A stretch of DNA of 64,000 nt from Nymphaea colorata. Taxonomy: Eukaryota > Streptophyta > Magnoliopsida > Nymphaeales > Nymphaeaceae. Every line of letters begins with the position of its first letter. Positions within the stretch are counted from its first letter, which is position 1. The notes beneath the pieces are model-generated. The model was given only the letters and a program-made list of their open reading frames with translations, was not told the DNA's origin and made no database searches. The stretch lies in assembly GCF_008831285.2 (NCBI RefSeq), contig NC_045139.1, positions 28,933,206 to 28,997,205 of the forward strand. Direction: 5' to 3'. Shown here in pieces: positions 49,701-63,400 of the stretch. A program made the position numbers and the translations under genes.

Positions 49701-51695
49701 CCATGTCTCAGTTCATGCAGCAGGAAACTTTTCAGAGTGTAGATCGGCTGCTCTGATGCTTTTACAGAAAGGACATGGTACATGATCGAAATCTTTATGT
49801 TTCAACTTTTGACAGCTATATGTCTAACCAAAGTATCTGGCAGCAACAAAAAATATTCACAAGTCACTTGAGGTGTCAAGTGTGTTTTCTGGCTGTAGAC
49901 TGCAAAAATATTTCAACTACAGAATTTGGGATAACTTCTTGAACTCGGGTTGGTTTATAAGTATGATGCTTGTGAAAAATAGTTGATGGAATTTCGGGTG
50001 TTTATTGTTTCATTTATTTGTAACTGCTTCTATATGCTCTTTTAGAATGGTTAACACTGATGTACATGCAGATGAATGCTTGTATCGGCACTGCAATGTG
50101 GGGTCCACTTTCATTCCTCATTTGCATGGAAGATTTATAGCCACAGAGAATTTCTTCTACACTTCGAAGGTTAGAGTTGCTTTCTTTCGGATGTTTGATC
50201 TATAAGGCTTCATGCTTCACGAACTGTCAAGTTCTATGAGAACATGACTTTTGGTGTTGGCATGTTCTTCTGTAGTTTTATTAGAACACACCTGAACAGG
50301 TAGTAACATGCACATTTGATCTGCCTCTTTGTGCAATATTTTTCTATTTTCAACAGTTCTTTGGGTTGGCTCCTTCGGGACTCCTTACTGATCTTATGCT
50401 GGCTGGAGAAAATTTCTGTGGAGGGGATTGGTCTGAGCTGAAGAAGAAATATGACACTGTTAATGAAGAAGATTTGGTCAAATATTGCTTTTCTTCTGCA
50501 TATATTGTCGCACTTCTGCATGATAGCCTTGGGGTACCATTGGACGAGAAAAGGTGAGGAGCATTGATACATTATGATTGACATTAGCTTTCCCCCATAT
50601 GCATGCATGAGTTGATTACTTTTCTCGTTCCTATTGTTTGGGGTACACATACTAGGTTGAAGAGCACAAACGTAACTGCATGTGCTTTTGTCAGGATATC
50701 TGAAAATTTAGGTTTTAAATGCATTTCTGCTCACTTAAAGTCCCATTCATGTTTATATTGTTTTATATAATCTGTCTCCAGTTGGTTACACTGATATAGA
50801 ATTGCCATGAATTATGTACTGCGCATAATGCAGTTGTTAAATGTTAATTGTGAAGAAAGTTCTTTCTTGATATACGGGTCGAATACATCTGGTCAGGCAG
50901 TTCTTGCTATTGAATTTCCTTTAATGCATATTATTTCATTTAGATAAGCTTTTGCAGAAGCATTTTCCTTGAAAACTCTACATAGCTTGAAGCATGAGTC
51001 TCAGCCTTTTTTTTTTTTTCCACCATTGTTCTTACTTCAAGATGCAGTGCGATGCAGGCATATTTCACTGCTGTCTTTCAGCAATATGTTTCTTTGGTCA
51101 AACGTATATAGTGGATCAGTATCATCCAAGGGTTTTAGTGCATCCTTCAATAGTGTCAATAGTGTCCTTGCTTGTTGAGGTAGTATTCACTTGCCGACCT
51201 AGTTTCTTCGTCTTCAATGTCTTTTTTTTGCCTGAAACACAACTTGGATCATGCTGGTCATACCTGTTGTTTGTGGTGCATTTCACGTGAATTCTCTTGG
51301 GTAGGGGAGGGTAAGCTGTTGCTAACCCACGTGGTTGACGTCATCAATTGTCATGCTTCCTTGAGGCACTCTGTTACTACCATTGCATAGTGTGATGGTG
51401 ATATCTGATTATTATTGTATGATTTCTTTTCTGTAGGGTTGGTTTTGCAAATGAAGTTGGCAAAATTCCCTTAGAATGGGCACTGGGAGCCTTCATCATG
51501 CAAATGAAGGACAACCAAACGCCACCCTCCAACTGGATCTTTGCAGATGATTCACTGACACTGTTTACGATTCTTGCTGTTGCCGCTGCCTTGATTATCA
51601 CAGCATGGTCAGTATCAAAATGGCGAAAACCACAAGTAAAGACCATCTATGACCTTGAAAAGGGGCGTTATATCGTTACACGCATCAGCAGGTGA
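43752..51695 (+). CDS. APY6: Membrane apyrase (nucleoside di/triphosphatase), APY6-like
   Basis: GDA1/CD39-family apyrase removing phosphates from nucleoside tri- and diphosphates at the endomembrane or cell surface. Eight exons fit: 43752-44412, 45174-45286, 47215-47322, 48185-48239, 49586-49777, 50072-50169, 50357-50553 and 51437-51695, all GT-AG, giving 560 residues. The start at 43752 is preferred to the Met at 43809 because it gives the MRRS opening of Arabidopsis APY6. Membrane segments lie at residues about 61-83 and near the C-terminus (LFTILAVAAALIITAW). Apyrase regions visible are IDGGSTGTRIH, ATAGLRRLE, WASVITGADEGIYAW, IELGGASAQ and YCFSSAYIVALLHD. The tail KTIYDLEKGRYIVTRI matches APY6. 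Introns 2 (1.9 kb) and 4 (1.3 kb) are the longest, and intron 4 carries a decayed tandem duplication. APY5 is an alternative name, since the two are close paralogues. Confidence 0.92.
48359..48916. repeat. Decayed tandem duplication, about 280-bp unit, in apyrase intron 4
   Basis: Two neighbouring copies share GTGTTTATCAT, AATGACTA, ATTTTCTGCAT and TGACCTAAGATGGAC in the same order, offset by about 279 bases (for example GTGTTTATCAT at 48369 and 48648). Many substitutions separate them, so the duplication is old. Confidence 0.75.
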
Positions 51696-53746
51696 TCCAG
51701 TTCATTTTGCTCTTATGGAAGAAAATTTTCATGTTTGTAGATCGACATGGTATATTGTATTTTTCATGCCGGAGGAGATGTGCAGCCACAGGTGCGTTTT
51801 GTATATTTGTTAGTACCTGTGCTCAGAGTGCGTCTGGGTGGTGGGATCCACATAGGGAACTAAAAATTGATGCCGACATCTCGCTGTACATTCATAAAAC
51901 TGTGCCACGTTCTGTAGTTGACTACTACCTGGAAGCAGAGCGGACGAAGACGAGAATTATTTGATTTATTACTGCGCTGAAACCTTGTCTCTTTCACTTG
52001 TCTTACATTACGCAGGTGAGAATTAGTTGACTTCACCTTCCGGTGCATTGCGGCAACGAACTCCCTCACGAGATGTAAATCAAAACGCCAAATCTACCTT
52101 GTGGTTAGCCAACTGAGTTGAGAGAATTAATATGCCGTATTCTCATTCCCCTTTTAAGATATGGAGGAAAATAAGCTGGCTTTTTTACATCATGCCTTCG
52201 AAGAATGTAACCATTTTTAGCGTTACGCTTGCGCCGTTGGCTGCAAAGTTGTTTCAGTGGGATGCCCTAGCTTCACTTGAGGGAAGATGCTGGACCTTCG
52301 TTTTCTCTGACCAGGTGTTCTCCTGGGGGCGTGCCTGCACATGATGTGTACTGGTCTATAACATCCGTTCCGAATCAACCCTGCTAGAGGTTAGTCCTCC
52401 CACTTTTATTAATAAAAAATAGAAAGTAGCTATATACAGTTGAGAGCAGTTGGACATCCTTTACAAGTTGGTTTAGCATAGCTTCGGTTTCATTGCTTGG
52501 GTCAATTCGGAGCGATCTTATCACAAAAAACCTTCAGCTTAGACAAAACCCCTGGGCACCGGTGAACGGTCAGCTAAGCATACTCTGGTCCACCGAAGCC
52601 AGGCCCCGTTGTTGGAGACCAAAAAAGGGATATGGCCTCTTCATTAACTCGAGAGCATATTAAACACTTCCAGTAACGAAATCGACTCTACTGTGTCTAT
52701 ATCAGGGGGGTAAACCCTATAATCGATCTGAATATCTCCAGACACTCACCATAGGACACCGATAACTCCTACCTTCTGGCTCCTCCAGCCCGTGAGGATC
52801 TGAATGCACCACTCCTCGTCGGGTATACTAGGCCAAACATTAGATTGGCCGTATTTAGCCGCCACTCCAATTCCCGTCTGTCCTTAGAATCATTATTAAT
52901 CACAACCTGAAACTGCTCAACAAAGGCCTTCCACACCCGGACAGCAAGCACCTTGAGCTGAAAAGCGCTCAGATCATGGAGTCCTTCGTTCCGGTTCGTC
53001 CAGAGGTTCCAAACAGTCACATGAAAGCACATCCTCCAGCAACTCATAAGCCAACCATGTTTGAAGCTCGAGGAGTACAACCACTTTAGGTCACAGTTGT
53101 GGCACTTGCAACTGAACGATGCACAGGGTCATGAGCATGACGCTATCGAAGAACTTTTCTACAAGTTGAGATAAAGTTCTATGCATGACGACAGCATGGA
53201 ATTTGTTCTCCACGATACCGAACATCTTCAGTCTTAGCTTCAGAAATCATAACGAAAGATGTAAAACAGATAAATGAGAAAGAAATCGTCAAAAAAGTTC
53301 CTCCACAATCCACCAAACCAGGTCATGTAGTAGAGAGGGGCCAGGACTTGGGCCTGCAGCTGCTATTACGCAATTGACATATAAGCAAAAAATAAAGCGA
53401 GCGCAGCCACAAAAGTATCACAGCAGCAAAATAACATATAAAGGAAAACCTTCACACTAAAGGCTCCGAAAGCTTCATTTTGAATTGAACCTCCCCAGTA
53501 AAAAAGAAACACACTTTCTAAAGAGACATAAGGGCACAAAATTGACGTTCACTGTGTCAATTCCTTCAGAATAGAAGGCGAATAAATTCCACAAGTTGAC
53601 TTAAAAACCAGTAGCAAAATTTTGACTTTTTACCATAATGCATCTCTTTTATGTCCCACTTGATGACAAAAATGTGATCATGGGATGGCATAATAAAAAT
53701 ACATATCATGTGAGAAGAACAAAAAAAGGGACAAGGGCATCAAGTT
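51696..53746. other. Intergenic between convergent apyrase and OTU5 genes
   Basis: This is the 3' flank of both genes. Apart from the LINE-like piece listed separately, no coding content was found. Confidence 0.5.
52769..53080 (-). mobile_element. LINE fragment, C-terminal part of ORF2
   Basis: An open minus-strand segment of about 103 codons contains CWRMCFHVTVWNLWTNRNEG. The arrangement, W.xx.WNLWxxRNxxLH after a cysteine, is that of the last part of plant L1-type ORF2 downstream of the reverse transcriptase (zf-RVT-linked region). No reverse transcriptase core was found beside it, so it is a 5'-truncated remnant. No poly-A tail or target duplication was defined. Confidence 0.55.
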
Positions 53747-56700
53747 TCAGATAGATATCGGCACAACAGAATTGTAATGCTCACCCAATCCAAACGCATG
53801 CTTGTGATATGACAGCCTGATGCTAGGATTAGAGTTGCCCCCTTCTGTCTTGTACTCCTTACCCATTTCAACATCAGGAAAAGATCCAGAAAATATGATG
53901 ATGTGCTTTCTCAAGCAATGCATGAGCGCACTTAGTTCAAGTTGTCCTCCCCATGCTGCTGTTGACTCGACTTCGGAACAGTATTTCTCAAATTTTTCAG
54001 AGAGGGAATCCTCAGAACTTGTGTCTAGCTTGTTCTCTGACAGGAAAAAAGGAAGGAACTCCGTGGCATGCTCTCTCATGTAGGCAGCAGCCATGGCTCG
54101 TAGTTCTTGGTATGTGTATCTAAAGGAATTGCCATGAAGTGAGAGTTGATCTTCTACTGCTCGGTAAAGGCAATGACCATCTGGCTTGATTTCATTGATG
54201 GTCAACCCTAAGGGCTCAAGTTTTTTCTCCAGCTTTTCATTCTCAATCATGCGTTCACTGATAATGTTGCTTTGCTCTTCTTGTATTCGCTGCTCACGGG
54301 CTGCTTCTTGCTGGGCCCTTTTCTCCTTGCGCCTTAAGCTCCTGCTAGGCTTGGCCGAATCAGAATGATTGGCTGAAACACCTGCTATGGCCTTCACCAA
54401 ATTATCAATGTCATTAGTCTCTGTTCCTTCTTTGCTTTTATAGCCCAAAGAAGCAAGTTCCTTTGAATGTCTGGCCTTAAGTTTTGAGGAAAGTCTTGAG
54501 ATCTCCTCTTCCACCTGCTTCTTCTTGGCCTTTTGTTCAGCTTTGCTGCCTCTGGCAGCTGCCTTTTTCATCTCCATTTCCTTGCCTTGAAGCTCAGACA
54601 TCTCTTTTCTAGAGAAGATAGAGACACCTTTAATATGCTTCAACTAAAAGCAGCATCATGAATGACATATTCTTAACCAAATAATTAGTAAATTCCAATT
54701 CCAAATAGCAAAAAATTTCATCCTGTACCAAGAAACTGAGAAAATGGAACAGGCCAATTGCATTTCTTGTGGACCTCCTTCAAAAGGAGAGAGGAGAGAT
54801 TCTCCCTCTCTTTCTCTCACGCATGCACACACACACACATCATTCTAGCTACGTTTCGTTCATGTTTAAGCAGTAAAGATGACCAAACATGAATGAACAA
54901 CCATGCATTAATACAGCATCCACTTCCTGAAAGCTGGCAGTCAAAAACATTCTGTATGGTTGCAACCAAACGCAATTAAGACACTGAAATGGTATAGAAG
55001 TTCAGTTCCCACCACCTGAATTCTTGGTTGCATTGAAATTCACTCGTTTTCTCGTGAGAAAGTTGAAGGAAACTTAGCTACATCTTCCTTCAAAGTTTGG
55101 ATACTGAGACCTTCACAAATACTGGGGAAACATGACATCAACCTTAGTCCACAGCTTCACCTGGTCATCTTTGGTTTGCACATGAAAGGGTTAAAACAAC
55201 TTTACTGCAGAATCAACCAGGGGAAGAAGGAGCATGCCCTACGTCCAGATAAACTAGTTGATCACCTACGTTCATCTGTTCTATCCATGTTTGCAGGACA
55301 AAGTAGATATTGTCAAAATTACAACCTAATGAGATAACATTCAAGATCATTTGCAAAGAAAAGTCTACAGCTATGTCAGATGGGTAGGGGATGCGGGTGC
55401 TGGTACAGGTGCAGATGCGGGTTGTGGATGAAGCAATTTTTCGAAAAAAATTAGGTGCGGGTGTGGCAAGGATTTATATATGCATATGTGTGTGTGTGTG
55501 TTATAGTTATATATATATATATGTCATTTGTTATATAGTTATTTAATTGTTTAGTAACCTTATTTTTCTATATTTACATATAATTTTTTTGTATTAGAGC
55601 TAGTTTAGTTAATTGCATATTTAAAATGGTCAGTTTTAGCCTGATTCAGCTGATCGTGCTGGACATGCTGTGTCGGAAAAGCACCAGCACCAGCGTCGAC
55701 ATAGGTGCAACATGGGTGTGGCAGCTGTTGAGGAGCACCTATGTGACATATTATAGCCATTGAATATGGAAAATGTAGCTGATTTTCCTAATAAAGGAAC
55801 CAAAATGAAACACTAGACACTGGGGCAGCTGAAATTACTGGAATAGACTTGATTTCCGTGCCTAAAAAGTGAACCAATCTTAGATCCATTTGCTCGCATG
55901 ACCATGGTGATAGAGTAAGTTGACCGCGAAAGATCTCTCATTGAACAGAAAACTAAAGAAATTGAAATTGTCATCCTGACTGAATAAAGGTGACCCAGTA
56001 TGACAAAGAGGGTAACCGTGAAAAGGTTCTTTCTTAGAAGAAAACTTAGCCCAGTTGGCTCATTATGATAAGTGAACAAGAGATGAACTGAAAGCAGTAC
56101 AATAAGTAAGGATAGCAATTGAAGACAGATATGCCTGATGCATTGACTCAATTCAGCAGGGGAGGCCTCACAGTTAATATACTTTAGATCATAGGGGACA
56201 CACTACCAAGCCTAGGTCCAGCCTCATGTCTACGCACACTGAGAGGCTGCTCAGCGTTAGACCTCCACTGGTCATGCTAGTTTTCAAGAAACACCCAGAC
56301 AGTTGATCAAACCTGCGGCAAGGTACTCCTTTTTTGCTAGCTTTTACTTAAAGCTAAAGCTATAGAATTATGTTTTCCAATACTTTTAGGAGAAGAAGAA
56401 AAAGAAAAAGCAGGACAGAATGAGAAATGTGTGCGTTAGAATCGAGCAGTCTCATTCAAATCTTTCTGCACTTCCATGCAGAACAATCCTGGTTCCTCAT
56501 CAAACTGATAGTATCTGGAAGAAAATCGATATTAACTTCCTTAAATATGCTCCATTCCAAACAAACATATAAAACTTACGTAGAACCTGCATTATGAACA
56601 GACACAAACTAAGACCAGTGCTTCCTAATTCCCATAAAAATAGATTAGTCCACTTGTAGAAGGGTGATTCTAGAGATGGGACAGTGTTAACCTTCACACT

Positions 56701-59700
56701 AACAAGCAACTCACACACACTAACTCTTGGTGAAAGCCCAGCCTTCACTTAGAAACAGAGAGATTTCATTTTGTATTAGGGTTTTAACCCCTGCTCAGCT
56801 TTACACATGTATTAAGTGGGGAGGGTTAGACTCTCTAATTACCTCCACAACATGTGTACTGGGCCCATTTATCTGACCCACTAACCAAACTCCCTAAGAC
56901 TTAGTAACTTCAAATGGACTCAACTAAAGCAAACAACTCCTAACAGATGGCTATTCAAAAGGACCTTCATTGAGGATTAGAAGATGTGAAAGGATGCAAA
57001 TGACCCTTGAAGTGACACAGAAGAAACTAAGAGAGAGTTCAGAATTACGTAAGGCAGTTCTGCATTATTTAATGCTCACTTTTTGCCCCTATAATTACAT
57101 GATCAAGGCCTTTCCATTGGCATGCATTTTTGCTTTTAATAGATATGGTTCATTTGCTCATTGAGTACAATTGCAATTTGACATCCAGGCAACATTAAAT
57201 GAAAATTTCTCACGTGTGGAACGATATCTTTCATGTTTGAGGACAACACCACTTGTACACAAATAGATGCTAAAACTGCCAAATTTACTATTTCAGCCTT
57301 CCACAACAAGGAAATTATGTGCAAGCACCATTTTAAGAATGTATTGTAATAGAAAGTGTAAATATTCATGCTCAATAGAGCTCATTATTGAAATTACTAC
57401 CGCAGGCTATGCAAGAAAAAGCAAGAGAATTTTATGAATACACGAAGACCAGTACTTTGTGAAAGATCTGGAATATCTATGTCATGATTCTGTTCCATCA
57501 CATCATTCAAATCACCATCATGGGAAGAGACCTGCTGATGTAGTAAGGATAAAGGGTTGGAAGTTGGAATCATGAAGACCAACTACCACATACCACACTT
57601 CATTACACTGACCAACAATAGTTGCTTGTCATGCAACTGTAATGAAGAGCCAATGTATCCACTTTAGAAGCACATTCATAATGATTGAGCTCTTAAATTG
57701 CTCCTTTAAAACTTCCAAATTTCTGTTTATGCGATGCTTCAAATATTAAGAATCTGGCCCAGATGGTGGTACATGGTCAAATGCAAACAATAATTATGGC
57801 CTCCTAAATACGACTTAGGAAGATATCCTATGAATGGAAAACTAAGTAACACGGGTAAGGCAAAATGGCCCCCGTACCCGACCATATTTTTTCTGGGTCA
57901 GAACCAATCCAAAACACAATAATCCTTTTATTTTAACACACAGTGCTCACTCAATGACCCAACAACCATTTAGTCACACCCTTCACACCTGCAGCCTTCC
58001 GTTCACCTGCAACAGGACTCAATAGTAATGACCAGAGATGACAATTGCCAGGGATGGCTGCCAATGAGGCAAGCCAGGGGTTCCACCCCTTCTTTCTGTT
58101 TCTTGAAGCTACGTTTTAAATATCTTGTTTGTTGTTTTTCAGTAAGTAACAAATATTGTTGTGGGATTTTATATATGTGTGTGTGTATATACCCTGACAT
58201 AACGTGTATCAAAATTGCAATTCCCATACCTGTACCCATGGAAAAAACCCACATTTATGGCATGGTAGGAACTAGATACTATTTAGGTGATCTAAAGATT
58301 GCCAACAATGGTAGATAGTCAGGCCTAAACAATAGGTAAATCCTCCAAAATAAGACTTACAAGGTTGCCTTAAGAGTGGGGAAACAAAACAGATAAAGAA
58401 CATGGTACTAACAATATATGTTAAATGATCTGACGATTGGTCAACAGTTAGATCAGGTATATCTTCCGAAGTGAGACTTAGGAGGCTGTCTTATGAAACA
58501 AAAGATATTTATAATATAGTAAGAACAGGATGCATTAAATGATCTGAAGGTTGATTGACAGATAATCATTTAATCAACACAAGCAGTTGAGCAACGACTA
58601 TACTTTCCATTCTGAAGAAAAAGCCCATGATGAAAGTAGTGAAATCGATTGCATCACTAGACGTTGCATTTGTAAATATTTGTATTCAACAACATCTCTT
58701 GTTTCAAGAGCAAAAGAATTCACAAATAATGACTCTAAAAATCCATAAATCTTCGTCAAAACTTATTAACATAATTTAGTGTATGTGTTCAATAACATCT
58801 CTTGTTTCAAGACCAAGAGAATTTACAGATAGTGGCTCTAAAATTCCACGAATCTTTGTCAAAACTTATAGGGAAGCTCTGGTAGTTTCACCGCCAGCGC
58901 AACTGCATAACAACTAGATTGTTTCGGTAAGGCAACATATTACCTTTGCATCGGCACTCTATAGCAACCATTATTACTCTATTTAGCACTAGTGATAATT
59001 GTGATTTACAAGCAATTAACTCATTGGAACAACAAGAGCATTTCACAAGCAACAAAAGCATCTCATAATGGAAAATTTCAAACAAAAATTGAACAAGCAA
59101 TTAACTCATTGGAACAACAAGAGCATTTCACAAGCAACAAAAGCATCTCATAATGGAAAATTTCAAACAAAAATTGAATATAGATATATGCCCTCGAAAA
59201 ACATACAAGTATAAAAAATCTAAAGAGTAGAATAAAACAATAAAGGGTTACACACAACCCTCTAATAGGTAGTTCTGCATCCCAATTGCCTAATGACTAG
59301 ATGATTCAGTAATGCAACATGTAACCTCTTCTCAGCACTCTATAGCAACCACTGCTGCTGCATTTACCACTAGCAATAATAGTTATTTGTAAGCAATTAA
59401 CTCATTGAAGCAATATAAGCATTTCATAATGGAAATTTTTGAAAAAAAAAAATTGATGGCAGATCTTGCCCTCTCACACAAACTATTCAAAAGCTAAATA
59501 GCAAAATACAACAAGAGAGGGTGACACATGAACTATGAGAACAGCAGAACCACAATTCAAACTGATTTATACATTATCTGCTTCTACAAGTGAAATTCCT
59601 GTTTTAGGGATTTATGCATATACGGAGCTCCAAAACCGCATAGCAAGCAGTCCTTGCACTCCTTTCTTCAAACTTTGTGGAATTCGAGGAATGGTTGCTT

Positions 59701-60401
59701 CGGAGCAATTTAAGCCATAAAACATATTCTCACTCAATGAAATAAATTTAGATGTGATATCCAACACTGCAGAAGTTTTCACTGTTAAAGCTTTAGCCAC
59801 CAACCCCATCAAATATCACTGATTTTTTAAAACATTCGGACTAGGTTATCAAGAAGCATCAGTAAGCCACAATTATGAACAAATAAGTAGCAAGAGTAAC
59901 TCAAACTATCTGCCACCAAAGACAACAAAAACAAAAACAAAATCAGTAATATTATTGCTGAAGCTATGACAAAGCAAACGAACATACCCATACTAACGAC
60001 AAAAAAAAAAAAACAAACTGAAATTGACATTAACTTCGTTTTATCACAGAAGAAGATAAAAACCGCATTAAAAAAAGGCATTCAAGCATCAAAACACGGA
60101 TGGGAACAAATCACCAATATGAACAAACTTAAGAAAGTTCTCGACAAAGCAATATGGCGGTGAACAAACGAAATATATATTGCAACAAAAATATGATGGC
60201 GACCAAACGAAATATAGATCGGGAAAGAACGAAGAAAATTTAACACCTGTGCCTGGAAAGCATTTGATCAAGGCTTTCTCCTTTAGTTTCATGCGGGTCC
60301 TCTACAGCCTTTTCAGAGTCATTGTTTTCTGATTCTGGGTTGCCTGTGAAGCGAGAGTTATCGGCATCGGAAAGATAGGTTCCCCCGTTTCTTGATTCCA
60401 T
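53747..60401 (-). CDS. OTU5: OTU-domain deubiquitinase, OTU5/OTUD6-like
   Basis: Cysteine protease of the ovarian-tumour family that removes ubiquitin; Arabidopsis OTU5 (At3g62940) is linked to chromatin regulation of flowering and phosphate responses. Two exons, 60401-60247 and 54608-53747 on the minus strand, join as [11 protein letters not shown] to give 338 residues. Exon 1 encodes a short acidic head and exon 2 a basic coiled region ([18 protein letters not shown]). The OTU domain starts at [15 protein letters not shown], with catalytic Asp-Gly-His-Cys, continues through [10 protein letters not shown], and ends with the catalytic His in GLGEHYNSV. The intron of 5.6 kb (54609-60246) is unusually long and filled with small repeats. 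The first Met that opens exon 1 (60401) was chosen; upstream codons in frame lack similarity. The family call is firm, and the orthologue name rests on the coiled region before the OTU domain. Confidence 0.92.
55374..55748. mobile_element. Candidate small TIR element (MITE) in OTU5 intron
   Basis: About 375 bases with inverted ends TGTCAGATGGGT and, reading inward from the right, TGTCACATAGGT (10 of 12 match), each flanked by TA. Both ends carry GGTGC-rich words (GATGCGGGTGCTGG on the left, the complement on the right). The middle is AT-rich with TG and TA repeats. The right end is shared with 37533-37546. The superfamily was not resolved. Confidence 0.45.
58681..58880. repeat. Decayed tandem repeat, about 105-bp unit, OTU5 intron
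   Basis: The words AACATCTCTTGTTTCAAGA and GTCAAAACTTAT recur in order about 105 bases apart (58690 and 58795). Intervening bases are similar with scattered differences. Confidence 0.75.
59009..59178. repeat. Exact 85-bp tandem duplication, OTU5 intron
   Basis: Bases 59009-59093 and 59094-59178 are identical by eye, beginning CAAGCAATTAACTCATTGG and ending AAAAATTGAA. A diverged relative of the first half appears again near 59392-59440. Identity of the two copies points to a recent duplication. Confidence 0.92.
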
Positions 60402-63400
60402 TGACAAGCTCCGAATTGAATATCTGGAAACGGAGAGAAAATATTGTAAAAGGAAAAAAGGACGAAGGAATGGGCAAAGGAAGCACCCTTCGTTCACGAT
60501 AAAAGGGAGAAAGTGGAAGATACCTTTAGCCCCTCTCGATAACATGTCGGTTTGGAGGCGCCCACGGGCCAGGGCCACGACCTTCTAAGAGATAGAGGAC
60601 CAGGTTGTCTCAGATGTTACCAAGGCGCGGCCTCGATGGGTTCGATACGTCGAATCGTCATCCGTTTGTCACGACCGCTCCCAGGAGTCGGCCGCTCTTC
60701 AGAATGCTCATCCGGATCCGGCCGACTCCAATCCAACCGAAACATTAATCTGTCAGTCTAAGATCTGGAGGAAAGGGTCCTTTCTTTTTTCATTTTCTTA
60801 TGATTTAGTATTATTATGGGATCTAAGGAGGACACCATCAACTAAGCATCATCCATCTACAAATAACATCCATATAAATCAAACTGACGACCATCTATGT
60901 ATATCTATCTATAAGAATAGCACCTATAGACATCAAAGCTAATGACCAAACTTTCAAATAAGACTTGCAAGTTTTCTTCTCTCAAATAGTAGTTTCTTCC
61001 AGCGCTGTAGGCAGACGTACATGAGCGCCACCGTTCTTGTCAATCAGATGGAAGAAACCAGTGGCATCGGCCTACATGCTTCAACCGATAAGTTTACAAT
61101 ATAATTTTTCTTAATAACTAGAGAACCATGGACTAGCATTTTATTGAAAAAAAAAAACAAGCATATAATACGCGCCGAATTGGCGGAAATTGAAGAAATT
61201 TGATCTCGTTCAAAGTAGCGAATTTCGGTTTTTTAATTATTGTAAAAAAATGACTTTGATATAAATTTCTACTAATTGTTATCAAAATAACTTTTAAAAT
61301 ATTTTTGGTCGAATCCTCCCGCCGATTCAATTGAATCCGGTGCATTAATCGATTCTCCAAAGGGGTTCTCAAAACCCGATCTTTACAATGCATATTTTGA
61401 GTTATTATAACCATTGTCCAAATATTACCCTTGTTAAATATAGTTGGTTCAGTTACTAACGATCATATTTTAATTTATTGGACTTATCTTCAAAGGATTT
61501 GCATATTGAACATAATAAGCTCGATTCCACACGTACTTGTTTCTAATTGTGAAAGGAAAATTGACTGGACACTTGAACCTTGCAAGGTCATGCGGTGAGT
61601 TTACTTACTCTCGGCTTTATTTTTCATTTGCGATGCCTCAGTTGCTACGAGGGCGCATTGTATCTATTAACAAACTCCGTAAATTCGATTCAAAAGTATT
61701 CTTGTAAAATCAATCGTATGTTTCGGAAGGTTTCAAAAATATAGTTGACGGAGGATGAAGGATAGTGGAACTTCTAAGTTCCTGATGTTGGTAGAATCCG
61801 ATCGAGTCCTACAAACCTATTAGGTTGCTAAGGATCTTCGATTCCAGACGAATGTCATCGTAATCGGCCGATTCAAATCAAATCAGACCATGGCCCTATC
61901 CAAAAATACCACCTGTCCAGTTTTAACTAATTTTCTAACATATTTTAAAATCCTTTTTCCATTTATTTTTTTAAATATGACAAGCCATTTAGTTTTAAAA
62001 AATAATACATTTTTGATGCATTTAATGGATTTGCCTAATTGTCTGGCTCCCCTATTTTCTTCACAAATCTATTCGTATAGCACTGCTTCTGCTTGAGACC
62101 CATTAATCAAAAGTGGTTCAACATATCAGAAGAGGTAAAAATCTAGGGTTGATTTGCTCAACCCTATCTTACCTTTAAAGAAAAACAAAGCTGTGGTTTA
62201 TTTTATTTTATTTTTAAATGGTTCCAAGGGTTTTATGGTAAGCTATTCATGTGAAATTAAAGAAGTAGCACTGATAACTCTGAGAGGAAGAGTGAAGGCT
62301 TCAGTTTTTTACAAGGCTACTCACCTGAAAAAATGTGGGCAAGGAAAGTAGTTTTTTTTTTTTTAAAAAAAAAGTACTCATGTCTTCTTTGGATAGATTG
62401 ATAATTTGGAGGGGCGAGCAGAATCGGTAGCTACCAGATTATGCTACTGGTGATATAATCCTGTCTTCTTTACTCCTTTTGTCAAAACTAAGCGTGCTGC
62501 GCAAATGGAGACTACCCTTAAGGCATGAGCAGGGAAGAGGTCGACATTTTCTTGGGTGCGATGCTATCCATGCCTTAGATAAGAGTATGATGCGAAATTA
62601 AGCTGGAGATCCTCACGATCATGCATGAAATTAATTAGTCATGGTGTTCTAATATTCATTCGCGAGTCCGCCTTTGACTCATTTTTCTTTTGTGTAGTGT
62701 TAATTGCGAGCCTGTTAGATATTTGGTTTTGGAGTGGAGAGGACTAGTTGCGCTGATTTAGCCTTGCTGAGTGAAATTCCCCGTGCTTTACTGTCAACAT
62801 CCTGGAATTAATAGTGCAGTTGGCTAAGTTGGACTAGAAATGGTCATTCAATTTGGTGATGCTTCAGTGGATGGTGACAAATAGACTTTGGTATGATCAA
62901 GATACAAGGAACATACATGGTTGATCTCTCAATTGCGATCAGCTGGTATTTAAATCGTACCTAAGTCAAAGAAAGACTGGGACATTATTTAATTTGACAG
63001 ATAAATTAAAGTTTGTCGCTACTTGCTGTTTAGGGGACGGTAGAAGCAAATTTCCTTTTTCTTTTCCTTTTCTGATCATGAGGAGCAAAAACTCACCAAG
63101 GACAGGACAACTTTATCATTATGTATGGCTGGTTGATGCATGCATGAGTCCAATCAGTGACGGCATGAGACAACTATGTGGTTCGACAGTGAGGCCTACA
63201 TCCAAGCTGTCAAATTTCTTGTACAGACACAAGGCATCGATCTGCACAAGGGAGTATGGAGCAGGTCTTAGGGAAACACTAGTTTCAGTTACAAGCAAGT
63301 CTTGAATTCTTGGCTTGCTGTATTATTAACGTTGCTGATTTCATTGAGAATTAAGTTATACATTATGTCTGATATTCAATGCAGAATATATTGATAAATC

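Noticed and set aside
59009-59178. Repeated units that might suggest a CRISPR-like array
   Set aside because: Only two direct copies without spacers in a plant intron; a simple tandem duplication explains it.
62994-63305. Plus-strand open frame of 103 codons
   Set aside because: No recognisable motif, no supporting neighbour exon and ordinary AT-rich context.
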